From: Clostridia bacterium
GTDB taxonomy: Bacteria > Bacillota > Clostridia > Oscillospirales > CAG-272
Direction of reading: 5' to 3'
NCBI GenBank assembly: GCA_017415485.1
Contig: JAFQGP010000130.1
Span: 1 to 36,072, forward strand
DNA length: 36,072 nucleotides
A program made the position numbers and the translations under genes. Positions within the stretch are counted from its first letter, which is position 1. Each line of letters begins with the position of its first letter. The notes beneath the pieces were generated by a model. That model made no database searches and had not been told where the DNA came from. It worked only from the letters and a program-made list of their open reading frames with translations. Shown piece by piece: positions 22,627 to 31,111 of the stretch.

Positions 22627-23626
22627 ACTCCCATTCTATCGTGCCCGTGGGCTTAGGCGAGAGGTCGTAGAGGACACGGTTGATGCCTTCTACTTCGGTG
22701 GTGATCCTGTTTACGATCTTGTGGAGAACTGCGTAGGGGATCTCCTCGATGGTGGCGGTCATGGCGTCTTTGGTGTTGACGGCGCGGATGATCGCGGGCC
22801 AGCCTTCATAGCGGCTTTCGTCCTTTACGCCGACAGACTTGATATCGGGGATGATGACGAAGTACTGCCATACTTTTTCTGCAAGGCCGCAGTTGGCGAA
22901 CTCTTCGCGGAGGATAGCGTCTGCTTCGCGGAGTGCGTGCAGACGGTCGCGGGTGATCGCGCCGAGGCAGCGAACGCCGAGTCCGGGGCCGGGGAAGGGC
23001 TGACGGTATACCATTGCGTGGGGAAGTCCGAGAGCTTCGCCGACTACTCTGACCTCATCCTTGAAGAGGAGCTTGATGGGCTCAACGAGCTCGAACTTGA
23101 GGTCCTCGGGAAGTCCGCCGACGTTGTGGTGCGACTTGACTGCCTTTTTGCCCTCTGCCTGCTTGACAGACTCGAGAATATCGGGGTAGATGGTGCCCTG
23201 TGCGAGGAAGGAGATGCCTTCAAGCTTTCTTGCTTCTTCTGCAAAAATTTCAATGAATTCCTTGCCGATTATCTTTCTCTTGGTCTCGGGATCCGAAACG
23301 CCCGCGAGAAGATCGAGATAGCGGTCGGTAGCGTCGATGTAAACAAGGTTTGCCTCAAGGGTCTTGCCGAACATATCGATAACGGCTTCGCTTTCGCCCT
23401 TGCGCATAAGTCCGTGGTTTACGTGAACGCAGACGAGCTGCTTGCCGATCGCTTTGATGAGAAGCGCGGCAACGACAGAGCTGTCAACTCCGCCCGAAAG
23501 CGCCAGAAGGACCTTCTTGTCGCCCACCTGCGCTCTGACGGCGGCAACCTGCTCTTCGATAAATTTGTTTGCGAGTTCAAAATTTGTGATTCTTTCCATA
23601 GAATCGGGTCTTACATTGGGATCCAT
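22625..23626 (-). CDS. guaA: GMP synthase, ATP-pyrophosphatase part only (no glutaminase domain)
   Basis: 333 residues converting XMP to GMP. The P-loop LLALSGGVDSSVVAALL (residues 40-56) marks the N-type ATP pyrophosphatase; HVNHGLMRKGE, AQGTIYPDILES, SHHNVGGLPEDL and RQPFPGPGLGVRCLG are GuaA-specific, and the C-terminal dimerisation domain ends in KPTGTIEWE as usual. The class I glutamine amidotransferase domain that makes up the first 190 or so residues of ordinary GuaA (about 510 aa) is absent. The start is firm: GGAGGT lies 8 bases before ATG 23626, and a promoter stands upstream. It must use free ammonia or a separate amidotransferase, as in archaeal GuaAa/GuaAb; none is in this window. 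Confidence 0.94.
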   Translation of the reverse strand: MDPNVRPDSMERITNFELANKFIEEQVAAVRAQVGDKKVLLALSGGVDSSVVAALLIKAIGKQLVCVHVNHGLMRKGESEAVIDMFGKTLEANLVYIDATDRYLDLLAGVSDPETKRKIIGKEFIEIFAEEARKLEGISFLAQGTIYPDILESVKQAEGKKAVKSHHNVGGLPEDLKFELVEPIKLLFKDEVRVVGEALGLPHAMVYRQPFPGPGLGVRCLGAITRDRLHALREADAILREEFANCGLAEKVWQYFVIIPDIKSVGVKDESRYEGWPAIIRAVNTKDAMTATIEEIPYAVLHKIVNRITTEVEGINRVLYDLSPKPTGTIEWE

Positions 23627-23658
23627 ATTGGCACCTCCGATAACAAATATAATAAAAT

Positions 23659-23687
23659 ATTATATAACTTTTTTTACTTAATTTCAA
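23659..23687 (-). promoter_or_regulatory. Sigma-A promoter of guaA
   Basis: Minus strand -35 TTGAAA (23687-23682), 17 bases, -10 TATAAT (23664-23659), 33 bases before the start. No purine riboswitch is visible in the short leader. Confidence 0.75.
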
Positions 23688-23714
23688 TAGGTAGCGCGAA
23701 AAAAATCGAAAAAA

Positions 23715-24782
23715 TCAATCAAAAAATACTGTTTTTCCGGTCTTTGCGGATTCATATGCGGCGCAGATGACGCGAAGGGGCAGAAGTCCCGCTTCAACGG
23801 TGACTGCGGGCTCGCGGCCCTCAAGGATCGCGGCACAGAAATCGTCAACAACTCTCTTGTGGCCGAAAAGTCTGCCGCGGCAGAGCTTTTGCGCTTTGCG
23901 GTTGCCGACGGAGTAGCGCGCGAGCTTTTCGGCTTCATCCTCGGGCGATGCGCCGCGGAGCTTCCACATCGTGAGCTTGTCGGCGTCAAGGGCGACGTAT
24001 CCGTTCTCGCAGGTCAGCGAGATCTCGGTGCAGATGCCGGGGTATGCGCAGGTGGTGCTTGTGAATGTCGCAACCGCGCCCGATTCAAAGGTGAGGGTCG
24101 AAACGGTGAGGTCCTCGCTGTCGATATTGTGATTGCAAAGGCGCATCTGCGAGGTGATCGACTTCGGCTTGCCCATGATCTGAAGCATAAGGTCAACGGT
24201 ATGTATCGACTGATTCATCAAGGATCCGCCGCCGTCCATCTCCCAGGTGCCGCGCCATCCGCCGTTTGCGGCGTAATATGCGTCGTCGCGGTGCCATTTT
24301 ACGGCGAAGGTGCCGAGGAAGATCTTGCCGAGAGTGCCGTCCGAAAGTCCCTCCCAAACGGGATCCATTCCGAAATTGTATCTGTTCTGGAAAACGACGC
24401 CGCACTTTTTGCCGGTCTTCTTTGCCGCCTCGATGACGGGAAGCGCCTTTTCAACAGTCACGTCGATGGGCTTTTCAACGAGCACGTGAACACCCGCCTC
24501 CATTGCGCGGATGGCGTAATCGGCGTGCATACCCGTGGGCAGGCAGATGCTGACGGCATCGAGATCTTCTGCCGCAAGCATTTCCTCGAGGGTGTTATAA
24601 GCGGGAACGTCGGGGTATTCCGCGTTGAAATTCGCGCGGCGAGCCTCGTCGAGATCCGCGACAGCGCAGAGGACACATTTGCCCGAAGCGGCGGCAGCTC
24701 CAACGTGTGCCATTCCGATGCCGAGTCCGAGAATTCCGTAGCGGACGAGTCCGCTCTGATCGACTTCCTTTGAATACAGCAT
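23715..24782 (-). CDS. Gfo/Idh/MocA-family NAD(P)-dependent oxidoreductase
   Basis: 355 residues. The N-terminal Rossmann fold starts YGILGLGIGMAHVGAA (about 15-30), with AVADLDEARR after strand 2 and VSICLPTGMHADYAI. VHVLVEKPIDVTVEKA has the EKP motif whose Lys is catalytic. The C-terminal beta sheet domain includes DGGGSLMNQSIHTVDLMLQI, with the usual substrate-binding Asp and His. Likely oxidises or reduces a sugar or inositol derivative; substrate unknown. It starts 5 bases after the ddl stop, so it belongs to prmC-ddl-this gene, an odd partner for cell-wall synthesis. Confidence 0.92.
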   Translation of the reverse strand: MLYSKEVDQSGLVRYGILGLGIGMAHVGAAAASGKCVLCAVADLDEARRANFNAEYPDVPAYNTLEEMLAAEDLDAVSICLPTGMHADYAIRAMEAGVHVLVEKPIDVTVEKALPVIEAAKKTGKKCGVVFQNRYNFGMDPVWEGLSDGTLGKIFLGTFAVKWHRDDAYYAANGGWRGTWEMDGGGSLMNQSIHTVDLMLQIMGKPKSITSQMRLCNHNIDSEDLTVSTLTFESGAVATFTSTTCAYPGICTEISLTCENGYVALDADKLTMWKLRGASPEDEAEKLARYSVGNRKAQKLCRGRLFGHKRVVDDFCAAILEGREPAVTVEAGLLPLRVICAAYESAKTGKTVFFD

Positions 24783-24787
24783 AGTTT

Positions 24788-25828
24788 TTACTCCTTTTCG
24801 TAAGCGAGTTTAACGAGAAGCTCGCAAAGTTCGTCATATCCAATACCTACTGCCGCAGCCTCCTGGGGTAAGAGCGAGGTGGGGGTCATGCCGGGAAGGG
24901 CATTGACCTCAAGGCAGTAGAATTCGCCGTCCGAGCCGAGGATGAAATCGGCTCTGCCGTACATCTCCATTCGGAGCGCCGAGAAAGCCGCGAGTGCGGC
25001 ATCGGCGAGGCGTTTGTTTTCCTCCTCGGTGATATGCGCGGGGCAGATCTCCTCGGTGAGTCCGCTTTGGTATTTGTTTTTGTAATCGTAAAAGCCGCAT
25101 TTGGGAATGATCTCGACGGGGGGCAGTGCCTTGCCGTCAAGAATAGCAATGGTAAATTCACGACCCTTGATCATTTCCTCCGCGAGCAGGAAACGCTCGT
25201 ATTTTGCCGAAGCCTTGATAGCTTCGTCGATCTGATCGATACTGTTGATTATCGAAACACCGACGCTCGAGCCGCAGGAGGCGGGCTTGATGACGCAGGG
25301 CAGTCCGACTGTCGCGGCGATCTCTTTTGCGTTCGGATGGGTGGTGTCAACGTAGACCCAGCGGGGAGTTTTGACTCCCGCCTCGACCATAAGGCGCTTC
25401 GAGATGTCCTTATCCATCGAAAGAAGCGCGCCGATGTAGCCGGTTCCTGTGTATTTTTTGATTCCGTGGCAGTCAAGTGTAGCCTGGAGCTGACCGTTTT
25501 CGCCGATCGAGCCGTGAAGCGCGAGGAAAACGACGTCTGCCGCGCGGCAGATATCAAGAACTCCTTCGCCTATCGGCGCGCGTCTGCCGCCGTTTGAAGC
25601 AATGAGAGCTTCAAGGTCGGGCTCAGCGGTTTCAACCTTGTATGAATAGCTTTCGCCCTTGACGAAAAGGCTTTCGATGTCCTTGGGGATTTTCTTGAGT
25701 CCGAGATAAAGATCAACGAGGGCGACTGCGTGCCCCGATCTTGAAAGTGAGGTCGCTATGAGCGAGCCCGAGGTGAGGGATACATCTCTTTCGGGGGAAA
25801 GACCACCCGCGAGAACTGCGATCTTCAT
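24788..25828 (-). CDS. ddl: D-alanine--D-alanine ligase
   Basis: 346 residues starting MKIAVLAGGLSPERDVSLTS. I start at 25828 (AAGG about 9 bases upstream); the longer frame to 25939 is prmC out of phase. This ATP-grasp enzyme makes the D-Ala-D-Ala dipeptide of peptidoglycan in the cytoplasm. Marks: LALHGSIGENGQLQATLDCH, GLPCVIKPASCGSSVGVSII, the omega loop YDYKNKYQSGLTEEICPAHI, and YCLEVNALPGMTPTSLLPQ with the metal ligands. The KYQ omega loop with Tyr favours D-Ala-D-Ala over the D-Ala-D-Lac VanA type. It lies 19 bases after prmC and 5 bases before the oxidoreductase. Confidence 0.94.
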   Translation of the reverse strand: MKIAVLAGGLSPERDVSLTSGSLIATSLSRSGHAVALVDLYLGLKKIPKDIESLFVKGESYSYKVETAEPDLEALIASNGGRRAPIGEGVLDICRAADVVFLALHGSIGENGQLQATLDCHGIKKYTGTGYIGALLSMDKDISKRLMVEAGVKTPRWVYVDTTHPNAKEIAATVGLPCVIKPASCGSSVGVSIINSIDQIDEAIKASAKYERFLLAEEMIKGREFTIAILDGKALPPVEIIPKCGFYDYKNKYQSGLTEEICPAHITEEENKRLADAALAAFSALRMEMYGRADFILGSDGEFYCLEVNALPGMTPTSLLPQEAAAVGIGYDELCELLVKLAYEKE

Positions 25829-25847
25829 GTATAAATACCTTCCAAAG

Positions 25848-26666
25848 TTAGATTTTTCGTAATAAAACTGCGCGGTCGATGCCCGAAAGATCGGGATATA
25901 TCTCCGCTTTGAATCCGTTTGCTTCGCCGATACGTGCAACGTCCTCTGCCTGACCGATGCCGACCTCGTAAAGAACGAAGCCGCTCATCCCCAGCGCTGT
26001 TTTCGCCTTTTCGGTGATAGCGCGGTAGAAGATGAGTCCGTCATCGCCGCCGTCGAGCGCACGGTGAGGCTCAAGAAGCACCTCGGGCGCAAGGGTTGGG
26101 ATGACATCGGCGGGAATATAGGGCGGATTTGAGATGATGGCGTCGAATGTCTTTCCTTCGAGGAAATCAGAAGAAAGTGCGTCGGCTTTGGTAAATTTTA
26201 TCCTGTCCGAAACGCCGTTTATATCCGCGTTGCGGGAGGCGGCAGAGAGGGCGTTTTCGTTGATATCGAAAGCTTCTGCGGTCGTGTCTTTTCTGTAATG
26301 TGCTGCAGAGACCGCGATCGCACCGCTGCCCGTGCCGATATCGCAAAAGTGTGCGCGCGGCGGGAGATTTTTGAGCGCAAGCTCAACTATCAGCTCTGTG
26401 TCGGGGCGGGGGCAAAGGCAATCGGAATTGAGAGTGAAGCGAAGCCCGCAGAATTCCCATTCGCCGAGGATGTACTGCAACGGCTCGCGCGCGAGTCTGC
26501 GCTCTATGGCGGAGGATAGTTCCTCGCTCTCGATCTCCTCGTTTTTACGAAAGGGCAGAGTGTGTCTCGCCACGCCCGCAAAATGCTCAAAAAGTATGGC
26601 GGCGTCGGTCTCCGCGTTTTCGATACCGGCTTCCGAAAGAAGCGCGACGGCTTTGATATAAGTCAT
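25848..26666 (-). CDS. prmC: Peptide chain release factor N5-glutamine methyltransferase
   Basis: 272 residues. It methylates the GGQ glutamine of release factors RF1 and RF2. The N-terminal helical domain (about 1-75) binds the release factor; the LQYILGEWEFCGLRFTLN and CLCPRPDTELIVE segments lead to SAM motif I FCDIGTGSGAIAVSAA (about 104-119), EAFDINENALSAA, and the catalytic NPPY in AIISNPPYIPADV (about 178-190). Length is normal. First gene of prmC-ddl-oxidoreductase, divergent from the Cys-Asp repeat gene. The promoter is not clear: TATAAT and TAGAAT boxes exist near 26690-26705 but I see no good -35. Confidence 0.94.
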   Translation of the reverse strand: MTYIKAVALLSEAGIENAETDAAILFEHFAGVARHTLPFRKNEEIESEELSSAIERRLAREPLQYILGEWEFCGLRFTLNSDCLCPRPDTELIVELALKNLPPRAHFCDIGTGSGAIAVSAAHYRKDTTAEAFDINENALSAASRNADINGVSDRIKFTKADALSSDFLEGKTFDAIISNPPYIPADVIPTLAPEVLLEPHRALDGGDDGLIFYRAITEKAKTALGMSGFVLYEVGIGQAEDVARIGEANGFKAEIYPDLSGIDRAVLLRKI

Positions 26667-26795
26667 TTTTTACTCCACAAATTTACCTATTATATATTCT
26701 ATCACAAAACTTGGAAAAAATAAATACTTTTGGCGCAAAAAAATGAGTGGATTTTAAATGTTTGAAAAATTATTTCAAAATTCTTCGAAAAAGTG

Positions 26796-26823
26796 TTGCT
26801 TTTTCAAAAAAATATGATATAAT
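26796..26823 (+). promoter_or_regulatory. Promoter of the Cys-Asp repeat protein gene
   Basis: Plus strand TTGCTT (26796-26801), 16 bases, TATAAT (26818-26823), then GGAGGT 8 bases before ATG 26859. Confidence 0.7.
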
Positions 26824-26858
26824 ATAATTGCAAAAAAATATTTTTGGAGGTATTTACA

Positions 26859-27116
26859 ATGTTTCTGTTCCAGAAGAAAGAAGAAAAGACTAACTATTGG
26901 AAGATAGTTGGCATTACCCTTGGTATTATCGCTGCTATTGGTGCTGCAGGCGTTGCTCTTTATGCTCTTCTCAAGAAGGCGGGCTACTTCTGCTGCGATT
27001 GCGATTGCTGTGATTGCGATTGCTGCGATTGCGACGACTACTGCCTCGATGACGAGCTCTGTGACGAGATCGAGATCGAAGAGGTTGAAGAGGAAGCAGC
27101 TACCGACGCTGAGTAA
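26859..27116 (+). CDS. Small single-pass membrane protein with Cys-Asp repeats
   Basis: 85 residues from ATG 26859 (GGAGGT 8 bases upstream). A charged start (MFLFQKKEEKTNYW) leads into one membrane helix (about 16-37; IVGITLGIIAAIGAAGVALY), then a cluster alternating Cys and Asp: CCDCDCCDCDCCDCDDYC (about 45-62), and a tail rich in Glu and Asp (EIEIEEVEEEAATDAE). The coding DNA is a tandem repeat of a GATTGC(GATTGCTGC) unit, so the cluster probably grew by slippage. Eleven Cys next to acidic residues suggest metal binding. It is a single gene with its own promoter and terminator. I do not recognise a named family. Orientation by the positive-inside rule puts the Cys side outside, but this is uncertain. 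Confidence 0.85.
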   Translation: MFLFQKKEEKTNYWKIVGITLGIIAAIGAAGVALYALLKKAGYFCCDCDCCDCDCCDCDDYCLDDELCDEIEIEEVEEEAATDAE

Positions 27117-27139
27117 TCAAGGATATCCTTTCGAAAACT

Positions 27140-27173
27140 GCAGTCCCATCCGCAAGGAAGGGGCTGCTTTTTT
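27140..27173 (+). terminator. Terminator of the Cys-Asp repeat gene
   Basis: An 8-bp stem GCAGTCCC / GGGGCTGC (27140-27147 with 27160-27167, one G-U pair) followed by TTTTTT. A second, weaker hairpin with Ts lies at 27214-27240. Confidence 0.8.
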
Positions 27174-27252
27174 GTGATTAAGAGATAATAGGTAAGAGGG
27201 AAAAGCGAGATGTAAATTTGCCGCTTGACGGCGGATTTTTGTTTTCAAATTG

Positions 27253-27281
27253 TTGACTAAATATGAATAATGTGATATAAT
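27253..27281 (+). promoter_or_regulatory. Sigma-A promoter of the esterase-sialidase-lyase operon
   Basis: TTGACT (27253-27258), 17 bases, TATAAT (27276-27281), followed by AGGAGG 6-7 bases before ATG 27312. Confidence 0.85.
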
Positions 27282-27311
27282 AAGTTTACCACAATAATAG
27301 GAGGAATAAGT

Positions 27312-30065
27312 ATGAAACGCTTGATTTCCGCATTTTTGACAATTTCAATGTTATTGGCGCTTTTTCCCTTTGCGCTGAACGTATCGGCAGATGTTCTTCC
27401 GGGCAATGCCGTCGTTGTTGATGCATCGCTGACTGCCGCTGACGGCACGGCTGCTGACGTTAAGATAGGCGAAAAGGCATATTCGGTTATAATCGGAAAA
27501 ACCGGATTTGCAAAGGTAAGTGCAGCGCTTGAGGCTGTTCCCGCGGGTGGAACCATCATTCTTGCCGCAGGTACTTACAGCGAATCCGTGACTATTACCA
27601 AGGACGTCACCTTCCTCGGCCCCAAGGCGGGCATCGACCCGAACGTCAAGGGAGCGGAGAAGACCGATGACTGGACCCGCAATCCTCAGAGAGGCGAGGG
27701 CGAGGCAGTCCTCACCACAAGCTGGCACGTCGGAATCAATGCCAACAACAAGGCTGTTTACGATTGCCACAACGTAACCTTCGACGGCATGGCTGTTTCG
27801 GGCGCGGGAATGTTCCGATCGAACTACGGCGAGGCGGGTAACATTACCCTTACCTATAAGAATATGCTCGTTTACGGTTACACTACCAACAACAACGGCC
27901 CCTTCTATTGCTATTCTTACTATCCCAACAAGTCCACAAACAACTATTCCCGTAATCTTATCGCGGAGAATATCCGTTTTGAAGGTCAGACCACCGCTCC
28001 CGGCTTCAACCTTACCGTTGATAATATGGACGCTTCGGGAATTTATTTCGATTCCAAGAGCACCAAGCAGATGTTCGGATTCCTCTCAATGTCCACTGTA
28101 GCGCAGGCGGGCGGAGAGGCGATCTATACCATTCGCGATTCGATGTTCAGACAGAAGACCAATCAGGTCCTCAACTGCAATCTGACCCCCGCTGCGGGCG
28201 GACACAACTTCAACTCGAGCGTTGCAAAGTGCGCGAAAGTCACCGTCAACATCTCGAACAACGTCTTCTTCGACAATGATTCGGGCGTTGCATCGAACAA
28301 CAATATCATCGTTCCTCAGATCAAGAGCGATAATATCTTCTTTAACATCACCGATAACGTATTCAAGGTTTCGGGCATCGCATCCGAGAACTTTATCGCC
28401 ATCCACGGTGCGACCGATTCGCGTGATCTTGCATCGAAGTTCACCGTCAAGGGCAACACCTTTGATAATATCCCCACCGCGATCTCGCTTCCGAGCTCGA
28501 CCACCGAGGTCGATATGAAGGATAACACCTACAAGAGCCCCAAGGATGACCCCGCAAAGTCTGTTATTGACGGCGTACCGAGCACGGGTACCGTTGACAA
28601 GAGCGCAAAGACTCTCAAGGACAGCGTGACAAAGGATGAATATAAGGTTGCGATCACCACTTCTGCGGGCAATACCTTCAAGGTATATGCCGACAAGGAA
28701 CTCACAAAGGAGATCGCAAATCCCGTAAGACTTTATAAGGAAACCAATACATTCTACATTAAAATTATGTCTGCAAACGGAGTGAAAGAGGAAGTGTATA
28801 CCGCAACCGTAACCACGACCGATCCCGCCAAGCTCTTCTTTGATATCGAGAACGAAGTTCGCTGGCTCGGAAGAACCTATTCCGTTGACGGAAAGCACTT
28901 CTTCAACTGGTCGGCATCGGGATTTGAATTTACCTTCAAGGGCAGTGGCGTGCGCGCGGAGATCGCGTCGAACGCTCCCGGCGGAGGCAACACCGCGTAT
29001 ATCAAGATCTTTATCAACGGCGTTGAGCAGCCCGACGTTGCATTGACCAAGGCTAACCAGACCGTTACCCTCGCCGAAGGTCTTGACCCCAACAACACTT
29101 ATACCATTCGTGTCGTTAAGAGAAGCAACGCGCGTTCCTCGACTGCAGCTCTCGTTTCGTTGAAACTCAACGACGGCGAAAAGCACGCTCCCCCTGCACA
29201 GAAGTCGAAGCTCATTGAGTTCGTCGGCGATTCTATCACCGTCGGTTACTCCGCTTCTAAGGAGGCAAGCACTTCTTCCTCGTGGAGCACCGCAACCGAG
29301 GACGGAACCAAGACCTATTCCGAGTACATCGCAAACGCATTCGGCGCGGATTACCACGTAATCGCAGTTTCCGGCCGCGGTGTCGTCCGTAACTACGGCA
29401 ACACCACGGAAAGACTTATTCCTCTGCTTTACTCATCTCTCGATGATTACAACCTCGAGGGAGTCAAGCACGACTTCAAGCGTCAGGCTGACGTTATCGT
29501 CATCAATGCGGGTACCAACGATGCTTCCGGCACCGTAACTAACCTTTCCAGGGACGAGTTTATTGCGGGAGTGAAGGCGTTCCTGCTCGACGTCCGCGCA
29601 AAGAACCCGAATGCGGAGATCATTTATGCATACGGTATGATGGGCGCAGGTTGGATGCCTCAGATCAAGAGCGTTGTCAACGATCTTCGCGCTGCAGGCG
29701 ATACGCATATAACCTTCCTCCAGCTCAAAGCGTGTGATACAAACGAGAAGGGAATCGCAAGCCATCCCACCGCTGAATCCTATATCAGCCGCGGAGACGC
29801 CCTCATTGAGCTCATAACCCAGCTTACCGGCTGGAAGGCTGACGGCGGAGCATCCGAGGAGACCGAGCCTCCCGTTGAAACGACCGAAGCTCCCATTGAA
29901 ACCACTTCTGCTCCCGAGGCGACCGAGCCTCCCGTTGTAACCGAGCCCGAAGTAACCGAGCCTGCACCCGAAAAGAAGGGCTGCGGCGCATCCGCAATGT
30001 CTGCAGCGGCAGTAGTCGGTGCAGTAGCGGCAGCAGTAGCACTCAAAAAGAAGAGAGAAGACTAA
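27312..30065 (+). CDS. Secreted beta-helix protein fused to a CE2-type SGNH acetylesterase
   Basis: 917 residues. Signal peptide MKRLISAFLTISMLLALFPF with cleavage near SADV. Residues about 50-420 are a right-handed beta helix (VPAGGTIILAAGTYSESVTI, then NVTFDG, NNVFFDN, NTFDNI rungs), a pectate-lyase-like fold. About 430-510 is a linker or Ig-like domain. About 515-620 is the jelly roll of CE2 esterases (RWLGRTYSVDGKHFFNWSAS) and about 632-840 the SGNH domain: GDSIT with Ser641, GTND at 734-737, His818 in ASHPT. No Asp stands three residues before the His, fitting the Ser-His dyad reported for CE2. A Thr/Pro/Glu linker leads to a C-terminal GCGASA, hydrophobic stretch and KKKRED. It removes acetyl groups from a surface glycan, xylan or sialylated mucin by context. 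Confidence 0.9.
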   Translation: MKRLISAFLTISMLLALFPFALNVSADVLPGNAVVVDASLTAADGTAADVKIGEKAYSVIIGKTGFAKVSAALEAVPAGGTIILAAGTYSESVTITKDVTFLGPKAGIDPNVKGAEKTDDWTRNPQRGEGEAVLTTSWHVGINANNKAVYDCHNVTFDGMAVSGAGMFRSNYGEAGNITLTYKNMLVYGYTTNNNGPFYCYSYYPNKSTNNYSRNLIAENIRFEGQTTAPGFNLTVDNMDASGIYFDSKSTKQMFGFLSMSTVAQAGGEAIYTIRDSMFRQKTNQVLNCNLTPAAGGHNFNSSVAKCAKVTVNISNNVFFDNDSGVASNNNIIVPQIKSDNIFFNITDNVFKVSGIASENFIAIHGATDSRDLASKFTVKGNTFDNIPTAISLPSSTTEVDMKDNTYKSPKDDPAKSVIDGVPSTGTVDKSAKTLKDSVTKDEYKVAITTSAGNTFKVYADKELTKEIANPVRLYKETNTFYIKIMSANGVKEEVYTATVTTTDPAKLFFDIENEVRWLGRTYSVDGKHFFNWSASGFEFTFKGSGVRAEIASNAPGGGNTAYIKIFINGVEQPDVALTKANQTVTLAEGLDPNNTYTIRVVKRSNARSSTAALVSLKLNDGEKHAPPAQKSKLIEFVGDSITVGYSASKEASTSSSWSTATEDGTKTYSEYIANAFGADYHVIAVSGRGVVRNYGNTTERLIPLLYSSLDDYNLEGVKHDFKRQADVIVINAGTNDASGTVTNLSRDEFIAGVKAFLLDVRAKNPNAEIIYAYGMMGAGWMPQIKSVVNDLRAAGDTHITFLQLKACDTNEKGIASHPTAESYISRGDALIELITQLTGWKADGGASEETEPPVETTEAPIETTSAPEATEPPVVTEPEVTEPAPEKKGCGASAMSAAAVVGAVAAAVALKKKRED

Positions 30066-31103
30066 ATGATTAAAAAATACAACGTCAGCCGCGACGATTC
30101 GATATATGAGGCTTGGCCCGATGTGGTGCTCACCGACGGCGGAAAGCTGATCTGCGTATTCTCGGAATGCGAGCATCACAAGAACCGCGAGGCGGCGCGC
30201 GTGATGATCACCGAAAGCCTTGACCGCGGCAGGACCTGGTCGCAAAAGAAGCCGCTCACCGAAAAAGGACACGCGAACGAGTATTTCAACTGCGCGCGTA
30301 TCTCGAAGCTGAATGACGGCAGCCTTACCATCATCTGCGACAAGGTTTTTGAAAACGAAAACCGTGCTGCTGAAAACTGGCTCTGGCTCGGCGACAGCGA
30401 GGGCGAGAGCTGGAGCGATCCGATCAGACTCCCATTCTGCGGGATCGTTCCCGATAAGTATCGACAGCTCAAAAGCGGCAGACTCATCGTTGCGGCTCAT
30501 TTCAAGTCGCCGGAAACAAACAAGCTCGAGCAGTATCTTTGGTACAGCGACGATGGCGGAAAGACCTGGTCCGACCGCGTGACTGTTGCCGCCGATCCGA
30601 AATATAACCTCTGCGAGGTATCGATCCTCGAATATGAGGAAGATAAGCTCGTAGCATACCTTCGTGAAAATTCCGTCAAGGGTCATCCGATCCTCAAGGT
30701 CCTCTCCGCCGATGGCGGAGAAACCTGGTCGGAGATATACAATACTTCGATGGACAGCGGACATCGCCCGGTTTCGGGTTTCCTTGCGGATGGCAGAGTT
30801 ATGGTCACCTACCGCTATATCCCTTCGGGAACGCAGAATACCTTTGCCGCTTTTATGAGCCGCGACAGCATCGAAGCCACGGGCAGAAGGGAACAGCGCG
30901 TCCGCATTGTGCCGCTCGATTATGACCGTAACCCGAGCCCCGATCTCGGCTACACGGGTTGGGTGCAGTTCGAGGACGGCGAGATCTATGTCGTAAACTA
31001 TATCAAGGACGACGCCGACAAGGCGTTCATCCGCGGATACAGCTTCTATCCGGAGGACGTTCTCCTACCCGAAAATGAGAATACAACAAAAAATGTTTTT
31101 TGA
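30066..31103 (+). CDS. BNR-repeat sialidase-like glycosidase (GH33-like)
   Basis: 345 residues of six-bladed propeller. Asp boxes at SLDRGRTW (51-58), GDSEGESW (109-116), SDDGGKTW (161-168) and SADGGETW (214-221). The sialidase Arg-triad candidates include Arg9 of SRDD and Arg78 in NCARISKL; I cannot confirm the catalytic Tyr/Glu pair. There is no signal peptide, so it is probably cytoplasmic, unlike most host-directed sialidases. It could act on imported sialyl-oligosaccharides, or be another BNR hydrolase. The ATG directly abuts the upstream stop (TAAATG), and an NanA-like lyase follows, which supports a sialic acid role. Confidence 0.82.
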   Translation: MIKKYNVSRDDSIYEAWPDVVLTDGGKLICVFSECEHHKNREAARVMITESLDRGRTWSQKKPLTEKGHANEYFNCARISKLNDGSLTIICDKVFENENRAAENWLWLGDSEGESWSDPIRLPFCGIVPDKYRQLKSGRLIVAAHFKSPETNKLEQYLWYSDDGGKTWSDRVTVAADPKYNLCEVSILEYEEDKLVAYLRENSVKGHPILKVLSADGGETWSEIYNTSMDSGHRPVSGFLADGRVMVTYRYIPSGTQNTFAAFMSRDSIEATGRREQRVRIVPLDYDRNPSPDLGYTGWVQFEDGEIYVVNYIKDDADKAFIRGYSFYPEDVLLPENENTTKNVF

Positions 31104-31111
31104 GGTACAAA

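Noticed and set aside
28086..30764. Two long minus-strand frames (423 and 443 aa)
   Set aside because: Both lie opposite the esterase and sialidase genes and cross a gene boundary; composition is that of an antisense shadow rich in Leu, Gly and Arg.
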